Assembly: GCA_012735465.1 (NCBI GenBank)
Contig: JAAYHJ010000017.1
Span: 1 to 39,005, forward strand
Direction of reading: 5' to 3'
Source: Clostridiaceae bacterium
GTDB taxonomy: Bacteria > Bacillota > Clostridia > SK-Y3
Length of the DNA: 39,005 nt
In this document: positions 1-12,674 of the stretch, in pieces
Layout of the letters: each line of letters opens with the position of its first letter
Position numbering within the stretch: position 1 is the stretch's first letter
Notes under the pieces: model-generated
Seen by the model: only the letters and a program-made list of their open reading frames with translations
Told to the model about the DNA's origin: nothing
Database searches by the model: none
Made by a program: the position numbers and the translations under genes

Positions 1-1190
1 CTTGTTACAACTCCGGAACCAACGGTTCTTCCGCCTTCACGGATAGCAAAGCGTAATCCTTCCTCAATAGCAATAGGAGTGATCAGCTCTACCGACATAT
101 TCACGTTATCACCAGGCATGCACATTTCAACGCCTTCAGGCAGTTGGATAACGCCTGTAACGTCAGTCGTTCTGAAATAGAACTGAGGTCTGTAATTGTT
201 GAAGAAAGGAGTATGTCTTCCACCTTCTTCTTTGGTCAATACGTAAACTTCTCCTTTAAACTTGGTATGAGGCTTTATGCTGCCAGGTTTTGCAAGTACT
301 TGTCCTCTTTCAATTTCGTTTCTCTGAACACCTCTTAAAAGTGCTCCGATATTATCACCGGCTTGAGCTTGATCAAGAACTTTTCTAAACATTTCGATAC
401 CGGTTACAACTACTTTTCTTGGAGCGTCAGTCAAACCAACAATTTCTACTTCATCGGAAAGCTTTAATGTTCCTCTTTCTACTCTACCCGTTGCAACAGT
501 ACCACGTCCTGTGATGGAGAATACGTCTTCCACAGGCATCAGGAAAGGCATATCGGTCTTTCTTTCGGGTGTCGGAATATATTTGTCAACTTCTTCCATC
601 AACTGCAGTATTGGAGCATATTCCGGAGCATTTGGATCATTGGATGAAGATTCAAGAGCAACCAAAGCAGAACCTTTTACGATCGGAATATCGTCTCCCG
701 GGAATTCGTATTCGTTCAGCAATTCTCTTACTTCCATTTCGACCAGCTCAAGCAGCTCTTCATCATCAACTATATCTACTTTGTTCATGAATACAACTAT
801 ATATGGAACACCAACCTGTCTTGCAAGAAGGATGTGTTCTCTTGTCTGAGGCATCGGACCATCGGCTGCAGAAACAACAAGGATTGCACCGTCCATCTGT
901 GCAGCACCGGTGATCATGTTCTTAACATAGTCAGCATGTCCCGGGCAGTCAACGTGTGCATAGTGTCTTTTATCTGTTTCATACTCAACGTGAGCTGTAG
1001 AGATGGTGATACCTCTTTCTTTTTCTTCAGGAGCCTTGTCGATCCGGTCGTAAGCCATGAAGTTTGCCTTTCCCATCAATCCTAAAACCTTGGTGATAGC
1101 TGCTGTCAAAGTAGTTTTACCGTGGTCAACGTGACCAATTGTACCAACGTTTACGTGAGGTTTTGTTCTCTCGAACTTAGCTTTTGCCAT
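1..1190 (-). CDS. tuf: Elongation factor Tu (3' end cut by window)
   Basis: EF-Tu carries aminoacyl-tRNA to the ribosome as a GTP complex. Reading the minus strand from the ATG at 1190 gives [20 protein letters not shown], then the P-loop GHVDHGKT, the switch-[10 protein letters not shown] and the guanine-specificity NKVD motifs. Domains 2 and 3 follow, ending at ...GSGVVT at the window edge. About 396 codons are present; the family is usually ~400 residues, so only about four codons and the stop are missing. An AGGAGG sequence lies just upstream of the ATG (GGAGGATATTAAAA-ATG). It follows fusA after 152 nt and has its own promoter-like site at 1283-1311, so it can be transcribed both with and apart from the str operon. 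Identity is certain from the motifs. Confidence 0.98.
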   Translation of the reverse strand, partial: MAKAKFERTKPHVNVGTIGHVDHGKTTLTAAITKVLGLMGKANFMAYDRIDKAPEEKERGITISTAHVEYETDKRHYAHVDCPGHADYVKNMITGAAQMDGAILVVSAADGPMPQTREHILLARQVGVPYIVVFMNKVDIVDDEELLELVEMEVRELLNEYEFPGDDIPIVKGSALVALESSSNDPNAPEYAPILQLMEEVDKYIPTPERKTDMPFLMPVEDVFSITGRGTVATGRVERGTLKLSDEVEIVGLTDAPRKVVVTGIEMFRKVLDQAQAGDNIGALLRGVQRNEIERGQVLAKPGSIKPHTKFKGEVYVLTKEEGGRHTPFFNNYRPQFYFRTTDVTGVIQLPEGVEMCMPGDNVNMSVELITPIAIEEGLRFAIREGGRTVGSGVVT

Positions 1191-1282
1191 TTTTAATATC
1201 CTCCTTCTTCTGGTGGCAGGACATCTTTCTCCCACCCCATGATAATATTTCAATTTTATATTTTACATTTTATTTAAACATT

Positions 1283-1311
1283 ATTGTATTACTATCTTTG
1301 GAAAAATGCAA
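1283..1311 (-). promoter_or_regulatory. Predicted sigma-A promoter for tuf
   Basis: On the minus strand TTGCAT (1306-1311) is separated by exactly 17 nt from TACAAT (1283-1288), about 90 nt upstream of the tuf start. The match is 4/6 at -35 and 5/6 at -10. A separate tuf promoter inside the str operon is common in bacteria; start-site use here is inference. Confidence 0.5.
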
Positions 1312-1342
1312 GAAAAAGTTAACAATACAGTTCAATAAAGCA

Positions 1343-3430
1343 TTAATCCCGTCTTTTTGCCCTTGTGGTGATGATGGCCTCTTGTATGTTCTTAGGTACT
1401 TCTTCAAAATGGCTTGGCTCCATGCTAAACGTTCCCCTACCTTGGGACTTGGAACGCAATGTGGTAGCATAGCCAAACATTTCTGCCAGCGGGACAAATG
1501 CAGTAATCTGCTGTGCCCCCGGTCGTGCTTCCATCCCTTGAATCTGGCCTCTGCGGGAATTCAAATCTCCCATTACATCGCCCATGTATTCTTCAGGAAC
1601 GGTAACAACCACTTTCATAATAGGCTCCAGTAACACCGGATCGGCTTTTTTGCATCCTTCCTTAAAGGCCATGGAAGCTGCAATCTTAAATGCCATTTCC
1701 GAGGAGTCAACCTCATGGTATGAACCGTCATACAAGGTTACCCTTACATCTACCACATTAAAGCCTGCCAGAACACCGGTCTGCATTGCGCCCTGTACAC
1801 CGGCATCAACTGCGGGAATATATTCCTTTGGAATAACACCGCCCACAATTTTATTTACAAATTCGTAGCCCTTGCCGGGTTCTAATGGCTCAATTTCAAG
1901 GAACACATGTCCATACTGTCCTTTACCTCCGGACTGCCTTACATATTTATACTCAGACTTAACCGCTTTGCGGATTGTTTCTTTATAGGAAACCTGGGGT
2001 TTGCCCACATTGGCCTCAACCTTGAATTCCCTCATCAGACGGTCAACAATTATCTCCAGGTGCAGTTCACCCATTCCTGCAATAATAGTCTGGCCCGTCT
2101 CCGGATCGGTATAGGTTTTAAAGGTTGGGTCCTCTTCCGCAAGCTTGGCCAGTGCAATAGCCATCTTTTCCTGGCCTGCCCTTGTCTTGGGCTCAATGGC
2201 AACCTTTATAACCGGTTCCGGGAACTCCATGGATTCCAAGATAATAGGATGGGCTTCATCGCAAAGGGTATCCCCGGTAGTGGTTTCCTTCAGCCCAACA
2301 GCTGCAGCAATATCCCCGGCATAGCAAACGTCAATGTCCTGGCGGTGATTTGCATGCATCCGAAGTATACGACCTATGCGTTCCTTTTTGCCTTTTACCG
2401 AATTAAGAACATAGGACCCGGATTTTAAAGTACCCGAGTACACACGGAAGAAACAAAGCTTACCTACATAAGGGTCGGTTGCAATTTTAAATGCCAATGC
2501 GGCAAAGGGTTCGTCATCACTGGCATGGCGTACTTCTTCTTTACCATCCGTACCGGGAACAACCCCTTTAATTGCAGGTATATCCAACGGTGACGGCAGA
2601 TAATCCACTATGGCATCCAACAGTTTTTGCACACCCTTATTTCTATAGGAAGTACCGCATAGCACAGGAATCATGCTTACGTTAATAGTACCTATGCGGA
2701 TGCCTTTCTTGATTTCTTCCGTAGTTAATTCTTCACCTTCCAGGTACTTCATCATAAGTTCTTCATCTTGTTCTGCAACTGCTTCAAGTAATTGAGCCCT
2801 ATAAAATTCAGCCTGATCCAGCATATCTTCCGGAATCTCTTCTTCCCGGATATCTTTACCTAGATCATCATAATAAACATATGCTTTCATTTCCACCAAG
2901 TCAATTATACCCTTGAAAGAATCTTCGCTGCCTATGGGCAATTGAATGGGAACCGCATTACATTTCAGACGATCCTTCATCATTTCAACAACGTTATAAA
3001 AATCAGCTCCCATGATGTCCATCTTATTCACATAGGCGATACGAGGAACTCCGTACTTGTCGGCCTGGCGCCAAACTGTTTCCGACTGAGGCTCAACTCC
3101 CCCTTTGGCACAGAATACTGTTACGGATCCATCAAGAACGCGGAGGGATCTTTCAACTTCTACGGTAAAATCAACGTGTCCTGGTGTGTCAATTATATTT
3201 ATCCTATGCCCCAACCATTGTGCTGCTGTTGCAGCCGAAGTAATGGTAATACCTCTTTCCTGCTCTTGTTCCATCCAGTCCATCGTAGCAGAACCTTCAT
3301 GAGTTTCACCAATCCTATGCACTCTACCGGTGTAGAACAATATTCTTTCTGTAGTGGTCGTTTTACCAGCATCAATGTGAGCCATAATGCCTATATTTCT
3401 GGTTTTTTCTAATGGAAATTCTCTTGGCAC
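1343..3430 (-). CDS. fusA: Elongation factor G
   Basis: EF-G is the translocation GTPase. I chose the GTG at 3430, which lies 7 nt after AGGAGG and gives (M)[21 protein letters not shown], the usual N-terminus; a longer reading from 3472 would run through the ribosome-binding site. The 695 residues are full length. The P-loop [10 protein letters not shown], the switch-[10 protein letters not shown] and NKMD are visible, followed by domains II-V and the C-terminal domain with [27 protein letters not shown] split over conserved blocks. It sits between rpsG and tuf as in most bacterial str operons. There is one EF-G type here, with no sign of a fusidic-acid-resistance paralogue. Confidence 0.98.
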   Translation of the reverse strand: MPREFPLEKTRNIGIMAHIDAGKTTTTERILFYTGRVHRIGETHEGSATMDWMEQEQERGITITSAATAAQWLGHRINIIDTPGHVDFTVEVERSLRVLDGSVTVFCAKGGVEPQSETVWRQADKYGVPRIAYVNKMDIMGADFYNVVEMMKDRLKCNAVPIQLPIGSEDSFKGIIDLVEMKAYVYYDDLGKDIREEEIPEDMLDQAEFYRAQLLEAVAEQDEELMMKYLEGEELTTEEIKKGIRIGTINVSMIPVLCGTSYRNKGVQKLLDAIVDYLPSPLDIPAIKGVVPGTDGKEEVRHASDDEPFAALAFKIATDPYVGKLCFFRVYSGTLKSGSYVLNSVKGKKERIGRILRMHANHRQDIDVCYAGDIAAAVGLKETTTGDTLCDEAHPIILESMEFPEPVIKVAIEPKTRAGQEKMAIALAKLAEEDPTFKTYTDPETGQTIIAGMGELHLEIIVDRLMREFKVEANVGKPQVSYKETIRKAVKSEYKYVRQSGGKGQYGHVFLEIEPLEPGKGYEFVNKIVGGVIPKEYIPAVDAGVQGAMQTGVLAGFNVVDVRVTLYDGSYHEVDSSEMAFKIAASMAFKEGCKKADPVLLEPIMKVVVTVPEEYMGDVMGDLNSRRGQIQGMEARPGAQQITAFVPLAEMFGYATTLRSKSQGRGTFSMEPSHFEEVPKNIQEAIITTRAKRRD

Positions 3431-3591
3431 AGAACTCCTCCTTTCTTCGTTAATGGGGAGTGAGAATGGCAAGAAGGAGAGTATTGCATCGCCTGATTGC
3501 CTAATTTTCTGTTTTCCCTGTTTCTTATTTTAAATGATGATTCTTTTTTTATACATAAAATATTAAAATGTCCCATCTAGCTGTCTTCCTT

Positions 3592-4077
<486 letters not shown>

Positions 4078-4107
4078 TCATGATAAAAAATTATCACAGG
4101 TACTCAA

Positions 4108-4140
4108 CAAAACACGTGTATCCAATATACACTTGTTTTG
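4108..4140 (-). promoter_or_regulatory. Strong hairpin in the rpsL-rpsG spacer
   Basis: Arms at 4108-4121 and 4127-4140 form a 14-bp stem with one mismatch and a 5-nt loop. No uridine run follows directly, so it does not look like an intrinsic terminator. It lies ~45 nt before the rpsG start codon. An S7-binding feedback site or an RNase processing site would fit the position; which one is not visible in the sequence. Confidence 0.5.
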
Positions 4141-4232
4141 CTGTAAGTGCTGACAACTGCAATTTATATTTATATATATAAACTCCGTACGCCGCACTCA
4201 TTTCAATTTATCGTACTTTCGCACGAATGTAA

Positions 4233-4655
4233 TTACTTACCTGCTGTCTTAGGTTTCTTTGCTCCATACTTGGACCTGCCCTGCATTCTTTTTGCAACAC
4301 CGGCTGCATCCAATGTCCCACGTATAATGTGGTATCTTACACCAGGAAGATCTTTTACCCTTCCTCCCCTGATTAGAACCACATTGTGCTCCTGAAGGTT
4401 GTGTCCAATTCCAGGGATATATGCTGATACTTCAATACCATTGGTAAGCCTGACCCTGGCGATTTTTCTCAATGCTGAATTAGGTTTTTTAGGAGTCATG
4501 GTTTTTACTACAGTGCAAACCCCTCTTTTCTGCGGAGCACTTTGATCTGTTACCCTTTTCTTTAAAGTGTTAAACCCTTTTTGAAGAGCCGGAGCTGTTG
4601 ATTTTTTTTCAACAGTTTTTCTTCCTTTTCTTACGAGCTGGTTAAATGTCGGCAT
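4233..4655 (-). CDS. rpsL: 30S ribosomal protein S12
   Basis: S12 lies at the decoding centre of the 30S subunit. The protein is 140 residues: the longer form common in Firmicutes, with a ~14-residue insertion (around residues 24-42) relative to the 124-residue E. coli protein. The [11 protein letters not shown] motif at 54-64 keeps both lysines where streptomycin-resistance changes occur, and the [17 protein letters not shown] loop is intact, so it reads as wild type. The ATG start follows GAAGGAGGTGTACGG. It is transcribed after the L7Ae-type gene and before rpsG. Confidence 0.98.
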   Translation of the reverse strand: MPTFNQLVRKGRKTVEKKSTAPALQKGFNTLKKRVTDQSAPQKRGVCTVVKTMTPKKPNSALRKIARVRLTNGIEVSAYIPGIGHNLQEHNVVLIRGGRVKDLPGVRYHIIRGTLDAAGVAKRMQGRSKYGAKKPKTAGK

Positions 4656-4726
4656 CCGTACACCTCCTTCTATTAATTTTGATTGGCAGCAGGCAATAAT
4701 GCGCTGCTGCCCTTATTTTTGTTGAT

Positions 4727-4969
4727 TTATTTTAAAATTACTGCTACGGCAGAACCAACATCTATATTACAAGCTTTACCTAATTCCTTCATACTGTTCA
4801 CATATTCAATGGTTATACCCCGTTCATTGCAGAGTTTCTTAAAAGACCCCACTACACGCTCATCCGCATCCTGTGCAATAAACGCTTTTCGAACCCTACC
4901 GTTTTCAGCTGCCCTATACGACTGCTTTGCACCAACAACCTTATTGGCATTCTTGAGTTCATCTAACAT
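4727..4969 (-). CDS. rplGB: L7Ae-type RNA-binding protein (YbxF/RplGB family)
   Basis: This is an 80-residue single-domain protein of the L7Ae/L30e/S12e/Gadd45 fold. It begins MLDELKNANKVVGAKQS, keeps the basic RNA-facing segment after it and ends with the family's GSAVAVILK. In Bacillus the homologue (YbxF) binds kink-turn RNA and lies between rpoC and rpsL, exactly the place it occupies here. The ATG follows a GGGGGGAT ribosome site. It is usually non-essential and its role in Clostridia is not settled. Confidence 0.93.
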   Translation of the reverse strand: MLDELKNANKVVGAKQSYRAAENGRVRKAFIAQDADERVVGSFKKLCNERGITIEYVNSMKELGKACNIDVGSAVAVILK

Positions 4970-5079
4970 TAAATATTATCCCCCCGAAAGCACAATATCA
5001 TAATAATATTGTAATTTAACTTCACACACTGCAATATTCTATCACCGCATAATATTGGTGTCAAGGATTTTTTACTGCC

Positions 5080-8000
5080 CTACTCCTTTACAACCTCCAC
5101 ATTAATATCCCTGTAAATGGACATTCCCGTGCCTACAGGTACCAGTTTGCCAATAATTACATTTTCCTTCAGGCCAAGCAATGGATCGGTCTTACCCTTT
5201 ATAGCTGCTTCCGTGAGCACGCGGGTAGTTTCCTGGAAGGAAGCTGCCGACAGGAAGGAATCGGTTGCAAGGGATGCTTTTGTGATTCCAAGGAGTACCC
5301 TTTTACCTACTGCAGGCTTAAGGCCTTGTTCAATAGCCTTTTTATTGGCTTCTTCATATTCAAACATGTCCACCAGGCTGCCCAACAGCAGATCCGTATC
5401 CCCTGAGTCTTCAATCTTTACCTTGCGCATCATCTGGCGTACTATAACTTCTATATGTTTATCGTTTATATCCACACCCTGCATGCGGTACACCTTTTGC
5501 ACTTCCTGGATCATGTATGCCTGTACGGCTGCCTCGCCTTTTATTTTCAGGATGTCATGAGGATTAACGGACCCTTCGGTCAGTTCGTCGGCTGCTTCAA
5601 CCCTGTCCCCGTCATGTACTTTAATACGCGAACCGTAAGGTATCAGGTATACCCTTGATTCGCCGGTTTCTTCATTGGTTATTACGACTTCCCTCTTCTT
5701 CTTTGATTCGCTTATCTTAACCACACCTGAAATTTCTGCTACTATTGCCAAGCCCTTTGGTTTTCTGGCTTCAAACAATTCTTCCACCCTGGGCAAACCT
5801 TGCGTGATGTCATCTCCTGCAACACCGCCGGTATGGAAGGTTCTCATGGTAAGCTGCGTACCCGGTTCACCAATGGACTGGGCAGCGATTATTCCTACCG
5901 CTTCCCCGACATTTACCTCTTCCCCGGTGGCCAGGTTGGAGCCATAGCACTTGGCACATACGCCATGCCTGGAGCGGCAGGTAAGCACTGAACGGATTTT
6001 TACCTTCTTTACTCCCGCCCTTACAATTTTAGCCGCATCATCATCATTTATCATGTGCCCTTTTGGTACAATTACCTCGCCTGTTTCAGGATGAACCACA
6101 TCTTCCATGGTATAGCGTCCCAGCAGGCGGTCTTCCAGTCCTTCTATTATTTCATTTCCTTCCCTTATGTCTTCTGCAATAATGCCTTCCGTAGTGCCGC
6201 AGTCAACTTCCCGTACAATAACATCCTGGCTGACATCCACCAACCTGCGGGTCAGGTATCCCGAGTCCGCAGTCCTCAATGCGGTATCTGCAAGACCCTT
6301 TCTTGCCCCATGGGTGGATATAAAGTATTCCAATACATTTAAGCCTTCACGGAAGTTTGCACGGATAGGTATTTCGATGGTACGTCCCGATGTATTGGCC
6401 ATCAACCCTCTCATCCCGGCAAGCTGGCGAATCTGGTTTATGCTACCCCTTGCACCGGAATGGGCCATCATATATATTGGGTTGAACCGGTCCAGGTTTT
6501 CCATCAATGCATTTGTGATCTTATCCACCGTCTGGTTCCAGGTTGAAATAACCAGGTTATATCTTTCATCATCGGAAATCAATCCCCTTTTATACTGGCG
6601 GGTGATGTATTCTACTCTTTCTTCTGCTTCTTTCAGCAAGTCCTTCTTTGCAGCCGGTATTTCCATATCCGATACGCTGATTGTAATAGCGCCCTTGGTG
6701 GAATACTTGAATCCCAGCGCCTTTATTTTATCCAGTACAATGGCCGTCTCGGTGGTACCATGGATGCGTATGCACCGGTCCACGATCTTGCCCAGGGGCT
6801 TCTTATCCACCAGGAAATTGATCTCCAAATCAAACATTTTTTCCGGGTCGGTACGGTCCACATATCCCAAATCCTGAGGGATAGCTTCATTAAATATAAT
6901 TCTTCCTACCGTTGCATCAATTATGCGGCTCTTCATTTCACCGTTTACTTCCCTGTATACCCGTACCTTAATGGGAGCATGAAGGTCCACTACCCCGCTC
7001 TCATAAGCAAGTATGGCTTCGTTTGTATCAGTGAAAACCTTTCCTTCCCCTTTTGCTCCTTTTTTCTCCAGGGTAAGGTAATAGCTTCCCAGCACCATAT
7101 CCTGGGTTGGCACTACAACCGGTCGTCCATCCTGTGGCTTCAGGAGGTTGTTGGCAGACAACATGAGGAACCTTGCTTCCGCCTGTGCTTCAGCAGAAAG
7201 GGGTACGTGAACTGCCATCTGGTCCCCGTCAAAGTCTGCATTATATGCGGTACATACCAAGGGATGAAGCTTCAGGGCTCTACCTTCCACCAATATGGGC
7301 TCAAAAGCCTGAATACCCAGTCTGTGAAGTGTAGGTGCACGGTTAAGCAGTACGGGATGTTCCTTTATAACCTGTTCCAGCACGTCCCATACTTCATTTT
7401 TTACCCTTTCTATCATCCTTTTTGCACTTTTTATATTATGAGCCAGTCCGTCGCTGACCAGCTTCTTCATAACAAAGGGTTTAAACAGCTCCAGCGCCAT
7501 TTCTTTCGGCAGGCCGCACTGGTATATTTTCAGCTCAGGTCCTACGACAATAACAGAACGTCCTGAGTAGTCAACCCTTTTACCCAAGAGGTTTTGACGG
7601 AAACGCCCTTGTTTTCCTTTTAACATATCCGACAGGGATTTTAAAGGCCTGTTTCCAGGACCTGTAACCGGTCTGCCCCTCCGGCCGTTGTCTATGAGCG
7701 CATCCACTGCTTCCTGCAGCATCCTCTTTTCATTGCGCACTATAATATCGGGGGCACCCAAATCCAAAAGGCGTTTTAACCGGTTGTTGCGGTTTATCAC
7801 CCTGCGGTACAGGTCATTTAAGTCGGAGGTAGCAAACCGTCCTCCGTCCAGCTGTACCATTGGTCTCAGCTCCGGCGGAATAACCGGTATTACATCAAGT
7901 ATCATCCACTCGGGGCGGTTACCTGATTTTCGAAAAGCTTCCACCACTTCCAGGCGCTTGATGGTTCGCACCTTCTTTTGACCCGTTGCCTCTTTAAGCT

Positions 8001-8580
8001 CTTTCTTAAGCTCCTGGGATAGCTGATCCAGGTCTATCTCCTGGAGCAGTTTCTTAATGGCTTCCGCACCCATTCCGGCAACAAATTTATTACCATACTT
8101 TTCCGTCCAATCCCGATATTCCTTTTCAGAAAGAAGCTGTTTCTTCATAAGGGGGGTGTTACCCGGGTCTATTACCACATAGGATGCAAAATACAGTACT
8201 TTTTCCAGCGCCCTGGGCGACATATCAAGGATAAGTCCCATCCTGCTGGGAATACCCTTGAAATACCATATGTGAGATACAGGAGCAGCCAGCTCAATAT
8301 GTCCCATCCGTTCACGTCGCACTTTTGAGCGGGTTACTTCCACGCCACAGCGGTCACATACAATTCCCTTGTATCTAATCCGTTTATACTTACCGCAGTG
8401 GCATTCCCAGTCTTTTTGCGGACCGAAGATTCTTTCACAAAACAGTCCGTCCCGCTCCGGCTTCAATGTCCGGTAGTTAATCGTCTCAGGTTTCTTTACT
8501 TCTCCCCTTGACCATTCCCTAATTTTTTCTGGAGAAGCCAATCCAATTTTTATTGCTTGAAAATTGTTAAACTCAAACAT
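5080..8580 (-). CDS. rpoC: DNA-directed RNA polymerase subunit beta'
   Basis: This is the largest catalytic subunit of RNA polymerase, 1166 residues and typical for Firmicutes. The N-terminal zinc ribbon has C60, C62, C75 and C78. The catalytic NADFDGDQM motif sits at 447-455, with Mg2+-binding Asp449, Asp451 and Asp453. The bridge-helix/trigger-loop region ([13 protein letters not shown]) and the second zinc cluster ([11 protein letters not shown]) are intact. The ATG lies 7 nt after AAGGGAGC and 20 nt after the rpoB stop, so the two are co-translated from one transcript. Nothing is missing and no lineage insertion is obvious. Confidence 0.99.
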   Translation of the reverse strand: MFEFNNFQAIKIGLASPEKIREWSRGEVKKPETINYRTLKPERDGLFCERIFGPQKDWECHCGKYKRIRYKGIVCDRCGVEVTRSKVRRERMGHIELAAPVSHIWYFKGIPSRMGLILDMSPRALEKVLYFASYVVIDPGNTPLMKKQLLSEKEYRDWTEKYGNKFVAGMGAEAIKKLLQEIDLDQLSQELKKELKEATGQKKVRTIKRLEVVEAFRKSGNRPEWMILDVIPVIPPELRPMVQLDGGRFATSDLNDLYRRVINRNNRLKRLLDLGAPDIIVRNEKRMLQEAVDALIDNGRRGRPVTGPGNRPLKSLSDMLKGKQGRFRQNLLGKRVDYSGRSVIVVGPELKIYQCGLPKEMALELFKPFVMKKLVSDGLAHNIKSAKRMIERVKNEVWDVLEQVIKEHPVLLNRAPTLHRLGIQAFEPILVEGRALKLHPLVCTAYNADFDGDQMAVHVPLSAEAQAEARFLMLSANNLLKPQDGRPVVVPTQDMVLGSYYLTLEKKGAKGEGKVFTDTNEAILAYESGVVDLHAPIKVRVYREVNGEMKSRIIDATVGRIIFNEAIPQDLGYVDRTDPEKMFDLEINFLVDKKPLGKIVDRCIRIHGTTETAIVLDKIKALGFKYSTKGAITISVSDMEIPAAKKDLLKEAEERVEYITRQYKRGLISDDERYNLVISTWNQTVDKITNALMENLDRFNPIYMMAHSGARGSINQIRQLAGMRGLMANTSGRTIEIPIRANFREGLNVLEYFISTHGARKGLADTALRTADSGYLTRRLVDVSQDVIVREVDCGTTEGIIAEDIREGNEIIEGLEDRLLGRYTMEDVVHPETGEVIVPKGHMINDDDAAKIVRAGVKKVKIRSVLTCRSRHGVCAKCYGSNLATGEEVNVGEAVGIIAAQSIGEPGTQLTMRTFHTGGVAGDDITQGLPRVEELFEARKPKGLAIVAEISGVVKISESKKKREVVITNEETGESRVYLIPYGSRIKVHDGDRVEAADELTEGSVNPHDILKIKGEAAVQAYMIQEVQKVYRMQGVDINDKHIEVIVRQMMRKVKIEDSGDTDLLLGSLVDMFEYEEANKKAIEQGLKPAVGKRVLLGITKASLATDSFLSAASFQETTRVLTEAAIKGKTDPLLGLKENVIIGKLVPVGTGMSIYRDINVEVVKE

Positions 8581-8600
8581 GGCTTTAGCTCCCTTCTTAC

Positions 8601-11600
8601 TTATAATTCTTCATCGTCATCCTCAATATCCTTTAGGCTGTCTTCATCAAAATCAAAACTATCGGTAAGGTCATCATCAAATTGAGTATCGCCTAAAGCA
8701 TCAATATCAATGTCATCAATCAGGTCTTCATTTTCACCCGAATCTTCCGGCTCCTCATAGTCGGTCAGAGGCACTTCCTCGTCCTCCCTGCCTTCTATGT
8801 TTACAGTCAGGTCTTCCAGGTCATCATCCACCGATTCTTTTATCTCTATTTCCTTATTTTCTTCGCTTAATACCTTAATATCCAGTCCAAGGCTCTGCAG
8901 CTCTTTTATCAATACCTTGAAGGATTCGGGAACGCCCGGCTCGGGAACATTTTCACCTTTTACTATGGCCTCGTAGGTTTTCACACGTCCTACCACATCA
9001 TCCGATTTAACGGTGAGTATCTCCTGCAGGGTATGGGCTGCGCCATAAGCTTCCAATGCCCATACTTCCATTTCGCCAAAACGTTGTCCTCCAAACTGGG
9101 CTTTTCCTCCCAGGGGCTGCTGGGTCACAAGGGAATAAGGGCCGGTGGAACGGGCATGGATCTTATCGTCCACGAGGTGGGCCAGCTTCAGAATATACAT
9201 ATATCCCACCGTTACACGGTTATCAAACTGTTCTCCCGTCCTTCCGTCATATAATATGCTTTTACCGTCACGCGCCTTGCCTGCCAGTTCCAGTGTATCC
9301 ATGATATTTTCTTCCGTTGCCCCGTCAAATACGGGTGTGGCAATCTTCCAGCCCAATGCCTTAGCTGCGTACCCGAGGTGGACCTCAAGCACCTGGCCTA
9401 TGTTCATACGGGGAGGTACGCCCAGGGGATTGAGCACTATCTCCAAGGGTGTGCCGTCAGGCAGGAAAGGCATATCTTCTTCCGGCAGTATGCGGGATAT
9501 AACACCCTTGTTACCATGGCGCCCTGCCATCTTGTCCCCTACCGATATCTTCCTCTTTTGTGCGATATATACCCGCACCAGTTGATTTACACCCGGAGGC
9601 AGTTCATCACCGTTTTCACGGGTAAACACCTTTACATCCACAACAATTCCTGCTTCCCCATGGGGTACGCGCAGGGACGTATCCCTAACCTCTCTTGCCT
9701 TTTCACCAAATATGGCACGAAGCAGCCTTTCTTCGGCTGTAAGCTCCGTTTCCCCTTTGGGTGTAACCTTACCTACCAGTATGTCTCCCGATCTTACTTC
9801 TGCTCCGATGCGTATGATGCCTCTTTCATCCAAATCCTTCAGGGCATCTTCTCCCACATTGGGAATATCACGGGTGATTTCCTCCGGTCCCAGCTTTGTA
9901 TCCCGGGCTTCCGCTTCATATTCTTCTATATGAATGGATGTAAAAATATCTTCTTTTACCAGCTTTTCACTAATCAATATGGCATCCTCATAATTGTAGC
10001 CTTCCCAGGTCATAAAACCAACCAAAACATTCCGACCAAGGGCTATTTCCCCGTTATCGGTGGACGGGCCGTCGGCAATAACCATGTCCTTTTCAACCCT
10101 GTCACCCTTTGATACAATGGGCCTTTGGTTAATACAGGTACCCTGGTTGGAACGCTTAAACTTGAGAAGCTTGTATACATCTCTTCTGCCGCTGTCGGTG
10201 CGTACTATGATTTCATTTGCCGATACTTTTTCCACTATGCCGTCTTCCTTGCATATGACCACTACACCCGAATCCCTTGCCGCCTTATACTCCATTCCCG
10301 TACCCACAATGGGGGATTCGGTCCTAAGCAGCGGGACTGCCTGGCGCTGCATGTTGGAGCCCATCAGTGCACGGTTGGCATCATCATTTTCCAAAAACGG
10401 AATCATTGCCGTTGCCACCGATACCACCTGTTTCGGTGAAACGTCCATGAAATCCACCTTATCCGCTTCCACTTCAAGTATTTCTTCCTTAAACCGTGCG
10501 GTAACCTTTTTATCTATAAATCTTCCTTCTTCATCCAGCGGTTCGTTTGCCTGTGCAATTATATATTCATCTTCCTCATCGGCTGTCATGTAAACAATTT
10601 CATCGGTTACAACGCCTCTTTCCTTATCCACGCGGCGATAGGGTGCTTCAATGAAGCCGTATTCATTAATCCGTGCATATGTACTGAGGGAGCTTATCAA
10701 ACCAATATTGGGTCCTTCCGGTGTCTCTATCGGGCACATGCGTCCATAGTGGGAGTGGTGGACGTCACGCACTTCAAAACCGGCCCTTTCACGGCTCAAT
10801 CCACCGGGACCAAGGGCACTAAGCCTTCTTTTATGGGTGAGCTCCGCCAGGGGATTGGTCTGGTCCATAAACTGGGACAACTGGCTGCTGCCAAAGAACT
10901 CTTTTATGGCTGCCGCTACCGGCCGTATATTAATCAGGGCCTGGGGGGTCACTATATCCAAGTCCTGGATGGTCATTCTTTCCCTGACCACCCTTTCCAT
11001 CCTCGCAAGGCCTATGCGGAACTGGTTTTGAAGCAGCTCACCCACCGAGCGCAGGCGCCGGTTCCCAAGGTGGTCAATATCATCTATACTACCTATTCCA
11101 TAGGACAAATTGTTGTTGTAATTAATGGACGCCATTATATCTTCAATGGTTATGTGCTTTGGTATAAGCTCATCAATTTTTTCTTTTATTGCAGCACGAA
11201 TTTCCTCTTCTCCCTTATTTTCTTCCAATATCTCCTTTAATACCTTATACCGAACCTTTTCATTTATATTCATATCCGATATATCAAAATCCAAATGGGC
11301 CTGCAGATCTACGGTTCCATTGCCCAGCACCTTTACCTTTTTACCTTCCACATCAAGGTATACCGAATTGATTCCCGAGTTTTGTATCTTAACAGCCATT
11401 TCATGGCTGATTATTTGCCCTGCTTTAACAAGTGTCTCCCCTGTACGCGGGTCCACTATATCTTCATAGGCCCTGCGATTGCCGATCCTTGCTGCCAATG
11501 ACATTTTTTTGTTGTACTTGAATCTTCCAACCTTTGCAAGATCATATCTTTTAGGATCGAAAAACAAGCCAAATAAAAGGGTTCTTGCGCTTTCCACCGT

Positions 11601-12353
11601 CGGAGGCTCTCCCGGGCGCAACCTTTTATATATTTCCAATAAAGCTTCTTCCTCAGACTTTGTGTTGTCCTTTTCAATGGTGGCCAATACCCGCTCGTCT
11701 TCGCCCAGCAGATCAATGATGCTTACATCGGTTCCAAAGCCCAGGGCACGGACTAAAACCGTAACCGGAAGCTTACGGGTGCGGTCAATCCTTACATAAA
11801 ATATATCATTTGAATCGGTTTCATACTCCAGCCATGCACCCCGGTTGGGAATAACGGTAGCCGAAAACAGCTTCTTACCTGTTTTATCTATCTGCATTGA
11901 ATAATAAATACCGGGTGATCTGACCAACTGGCTTACAATTACTCTTTCCGCACCGTTTATTATGAATGTTCCCTGCTCCGTCATCAATGGGAAATCTCCC
12001 ATGAAGATTTCCTGTTCCTTGACTTCTCCCGTCTCTTTATTGATTAAACGAACCTTTGCTTTAAGGGGTGCTGCATAGGTCGCATCTCTTTCCTTACATT
12101 CTTCTACCGAATACTTTGTATTGTTTTCCAAGGTATAATCTATAAACTCAAGAATTAAATTACCGGTGTAATCCGTAATGGGAGATACATCGCGAAATAC
12201 TTCCTTCAAACCCTCTTCCAAGAACCATTTGTAGGAGTTCTTTTGAACTTCTATCAAATTTGGCATGTCCAATACTTCATCAATTCGCGAGTAGCTCATT
12301 CTAATATTTCTTCCAAACTTGACAGGACGCACCATGTCTTCAGGACGTACCAT
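8601..12353 (-). CDS. rpoB: DNA-directed RNA polymerase subunit beta
   Basis: RNA polymerase beta, 1250 residues from the ATG at 12353. I prefer this to the ATG eight codons upstream because AGAGGTGATC, a near-perfect anti-16S match, lies 5 nt before it. The rifampicin-binding cluster reads [29 protein letters not shown], split around conserved Gln, Asp, His, Arg and Ser, all in their susceptible states. The C-terminal ~81 residues (1170-1250) are unusual: about half are Asp or Glu, with only three Lys/Arg. The gene has its own promoter (12570-12598) and a ~210-nt leader, separated from rplL by a terminator-like hairpin. Confidence 0.99.
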   Translation of the reverse strand: MVRPEDMVRPVKFGRNIRMSYSRIDEVLDMPNLIEVQKNSYKWFLEEGLKEVFRDVSPITDYTGNLILEFIDYTLENNTKYSVEECKERDATYAAPLKAKVRLINKETGEVKEQEIFMGDFPLMTEQGTFIINGAERVIVSQLVRSPGIYYSMQIDKTGKKLFSATVIPNRGAWLEYETDSNDIFYVRIDRTRKLPVTVLVRALGFGTDVSIIDLLGEDERVLATIEKDNTKSEEEALLEIYKRLRPGEPPTVESARTLLFGLFFDPKRYDLAKVGRFKYNKKMSLAARIGNRRAYEDIVDPRTGETLVKAGQIISHEMAVKIQNSGINSVYLDVEGKKVKVLGNGTVDLQAHLDFDISDMNINEKVRYKVLKEILEENKGEEEIRAAIKEKIDELIPKHITIEDIMASINYNNNLSYGIGSIDDIDHLGNRRLRSVGELLQNQFRIGLARMERVVRERMTIQDLDIVTPQALINIRPVAAAIKEFFGSSQLSQFMDQTNPLAELTHKRRLSALGPGGLSRERAGFEVRDVHHSHYGRMCPIETPEGPNIGLISSLSTYARINEYGFIEAPYRRVDKERGVVTDEIVYMTADEEDEYIIAQANEPLDEEGRFIDKKVTARFKEEILEVEADKVDFMDVSPKQVVSVATAMIPFLENDDANRALMGSNMQRQAVPLLRTESPIVGTGMEYKAARDSGVVVICKEDGIVEKVSANEIIVRTDSGRRDVYKLLKFKRSNQGTCINQRPIVSKGDRVEKDMVIADGPSTDNGEIALGRNVLVGFMTWEGYNYEDAILISEKLVKEDIFTSIHIEEYEAEARDTKLGPEEITRDIPNVGEDALKDLDERGIIRIGAEVRSGDILVGKVTPKGETELTAEERLLRAIFGEKAREVRDTSLRVPHGEAGIVVDVKVFTRENGDELPPGVNQLVRVYIAQKRKISVGDKMAGRHGNKGVISRILPEEDMPFLPDGTPLEIVLNPLGVPPRMNIGQVLEVHLGYAAKALGWKIATPVFDGATEENIMDTLELAGKARDGKSILYDGRTGEQFDNRVTVGYMYILKLAHLVDDKIHARSTGPYSLVTQQPLGGKAQFGGQRFGEMEVWALEAYGAAHTLQEILTVKSDDVVGRVKTYEAIVKGENVPEPGVPESFKVLIKELQSLGLDIKVLSEENKEIEIKESVDDDLEDLTVNIEGREDEEVPLTDYEEPEDSGENEDLIDDIDIDALGDTQFDDDLTDSFDFDEDSLKDIEDDDEEL

Positions 12354-12569
12354 ATTCTGATCACCTCTGACCAACACATATTTTTATTAAAATTGCATAC
12401 ACTTTTACTAAAATTACATGTATTTTATGTAAGTGATAGCAAATAAACACACTAAAATATTATTAACAAATATTGCCTTGCTTATTCATTTATGATATAA
12501 TTCAAATAGGGAAAAGTATGTATTGCTACTATAAATAAAAAATAGCAACTAATTACAATACAATCAATG

Positions 12570-12598
12570 ATTTTAACATAGTATGGGAAAATAGTCAA
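12570..12598 (-). promoter_or_regulatory. Predicted sigma-A promoter for rpoBC
   Basis: TTGACT (12593-12598) and TAAAAT (12570-12575) are separated by 17 nt on the minus strand, each matching consensus at 5/6. A start near 12563 would give a leader of about 210 nt before the rpoB ATG. The leader is A+T-rich; I see no recognisable riboswitch or strong hairpin in it. Confidence 0.75.
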
Positions 12599-12619
12599 TG
12601 CTTATATTGATTTATTAAT

Positions 12620-12653
12620 AACAAAAAAACATCCTCGAAGGATGTTTTTTTTG
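12620..12653 (-). terminator. Bidirectional terminator-like hairpin after rplL
   Basis: The palindrome has CATCCT and AGGATG arms around CGA, extended by a run of A on one side and T on the other. It therefore reads as a hairpin plus U-tract in both directions. It starts 21 nt after the rplL stop codon. Together with the rpoB promoter it separates rplJL from rpoBC, or attenuates read-through, which would suit the much higher need for L7/L12. Confidence 0.75.
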
Positions 12654-12674
12654 TTAGTTTTTATTATAAGCATC

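Noticed and set aside
1184-1633. 149-codon plus-strand open frame over the end of fusA and the tuf promoter
   Set aside because: It runs antisense across the conserved EF-G C-terminus and lacks a ribosome site.
6167-7566. Long plus-strand open frames of 236 and 268 codons inside rpoC
   Set aside because: Antisense shadows of a highly conserved gene; composition reflects the codons of the opposite strand.
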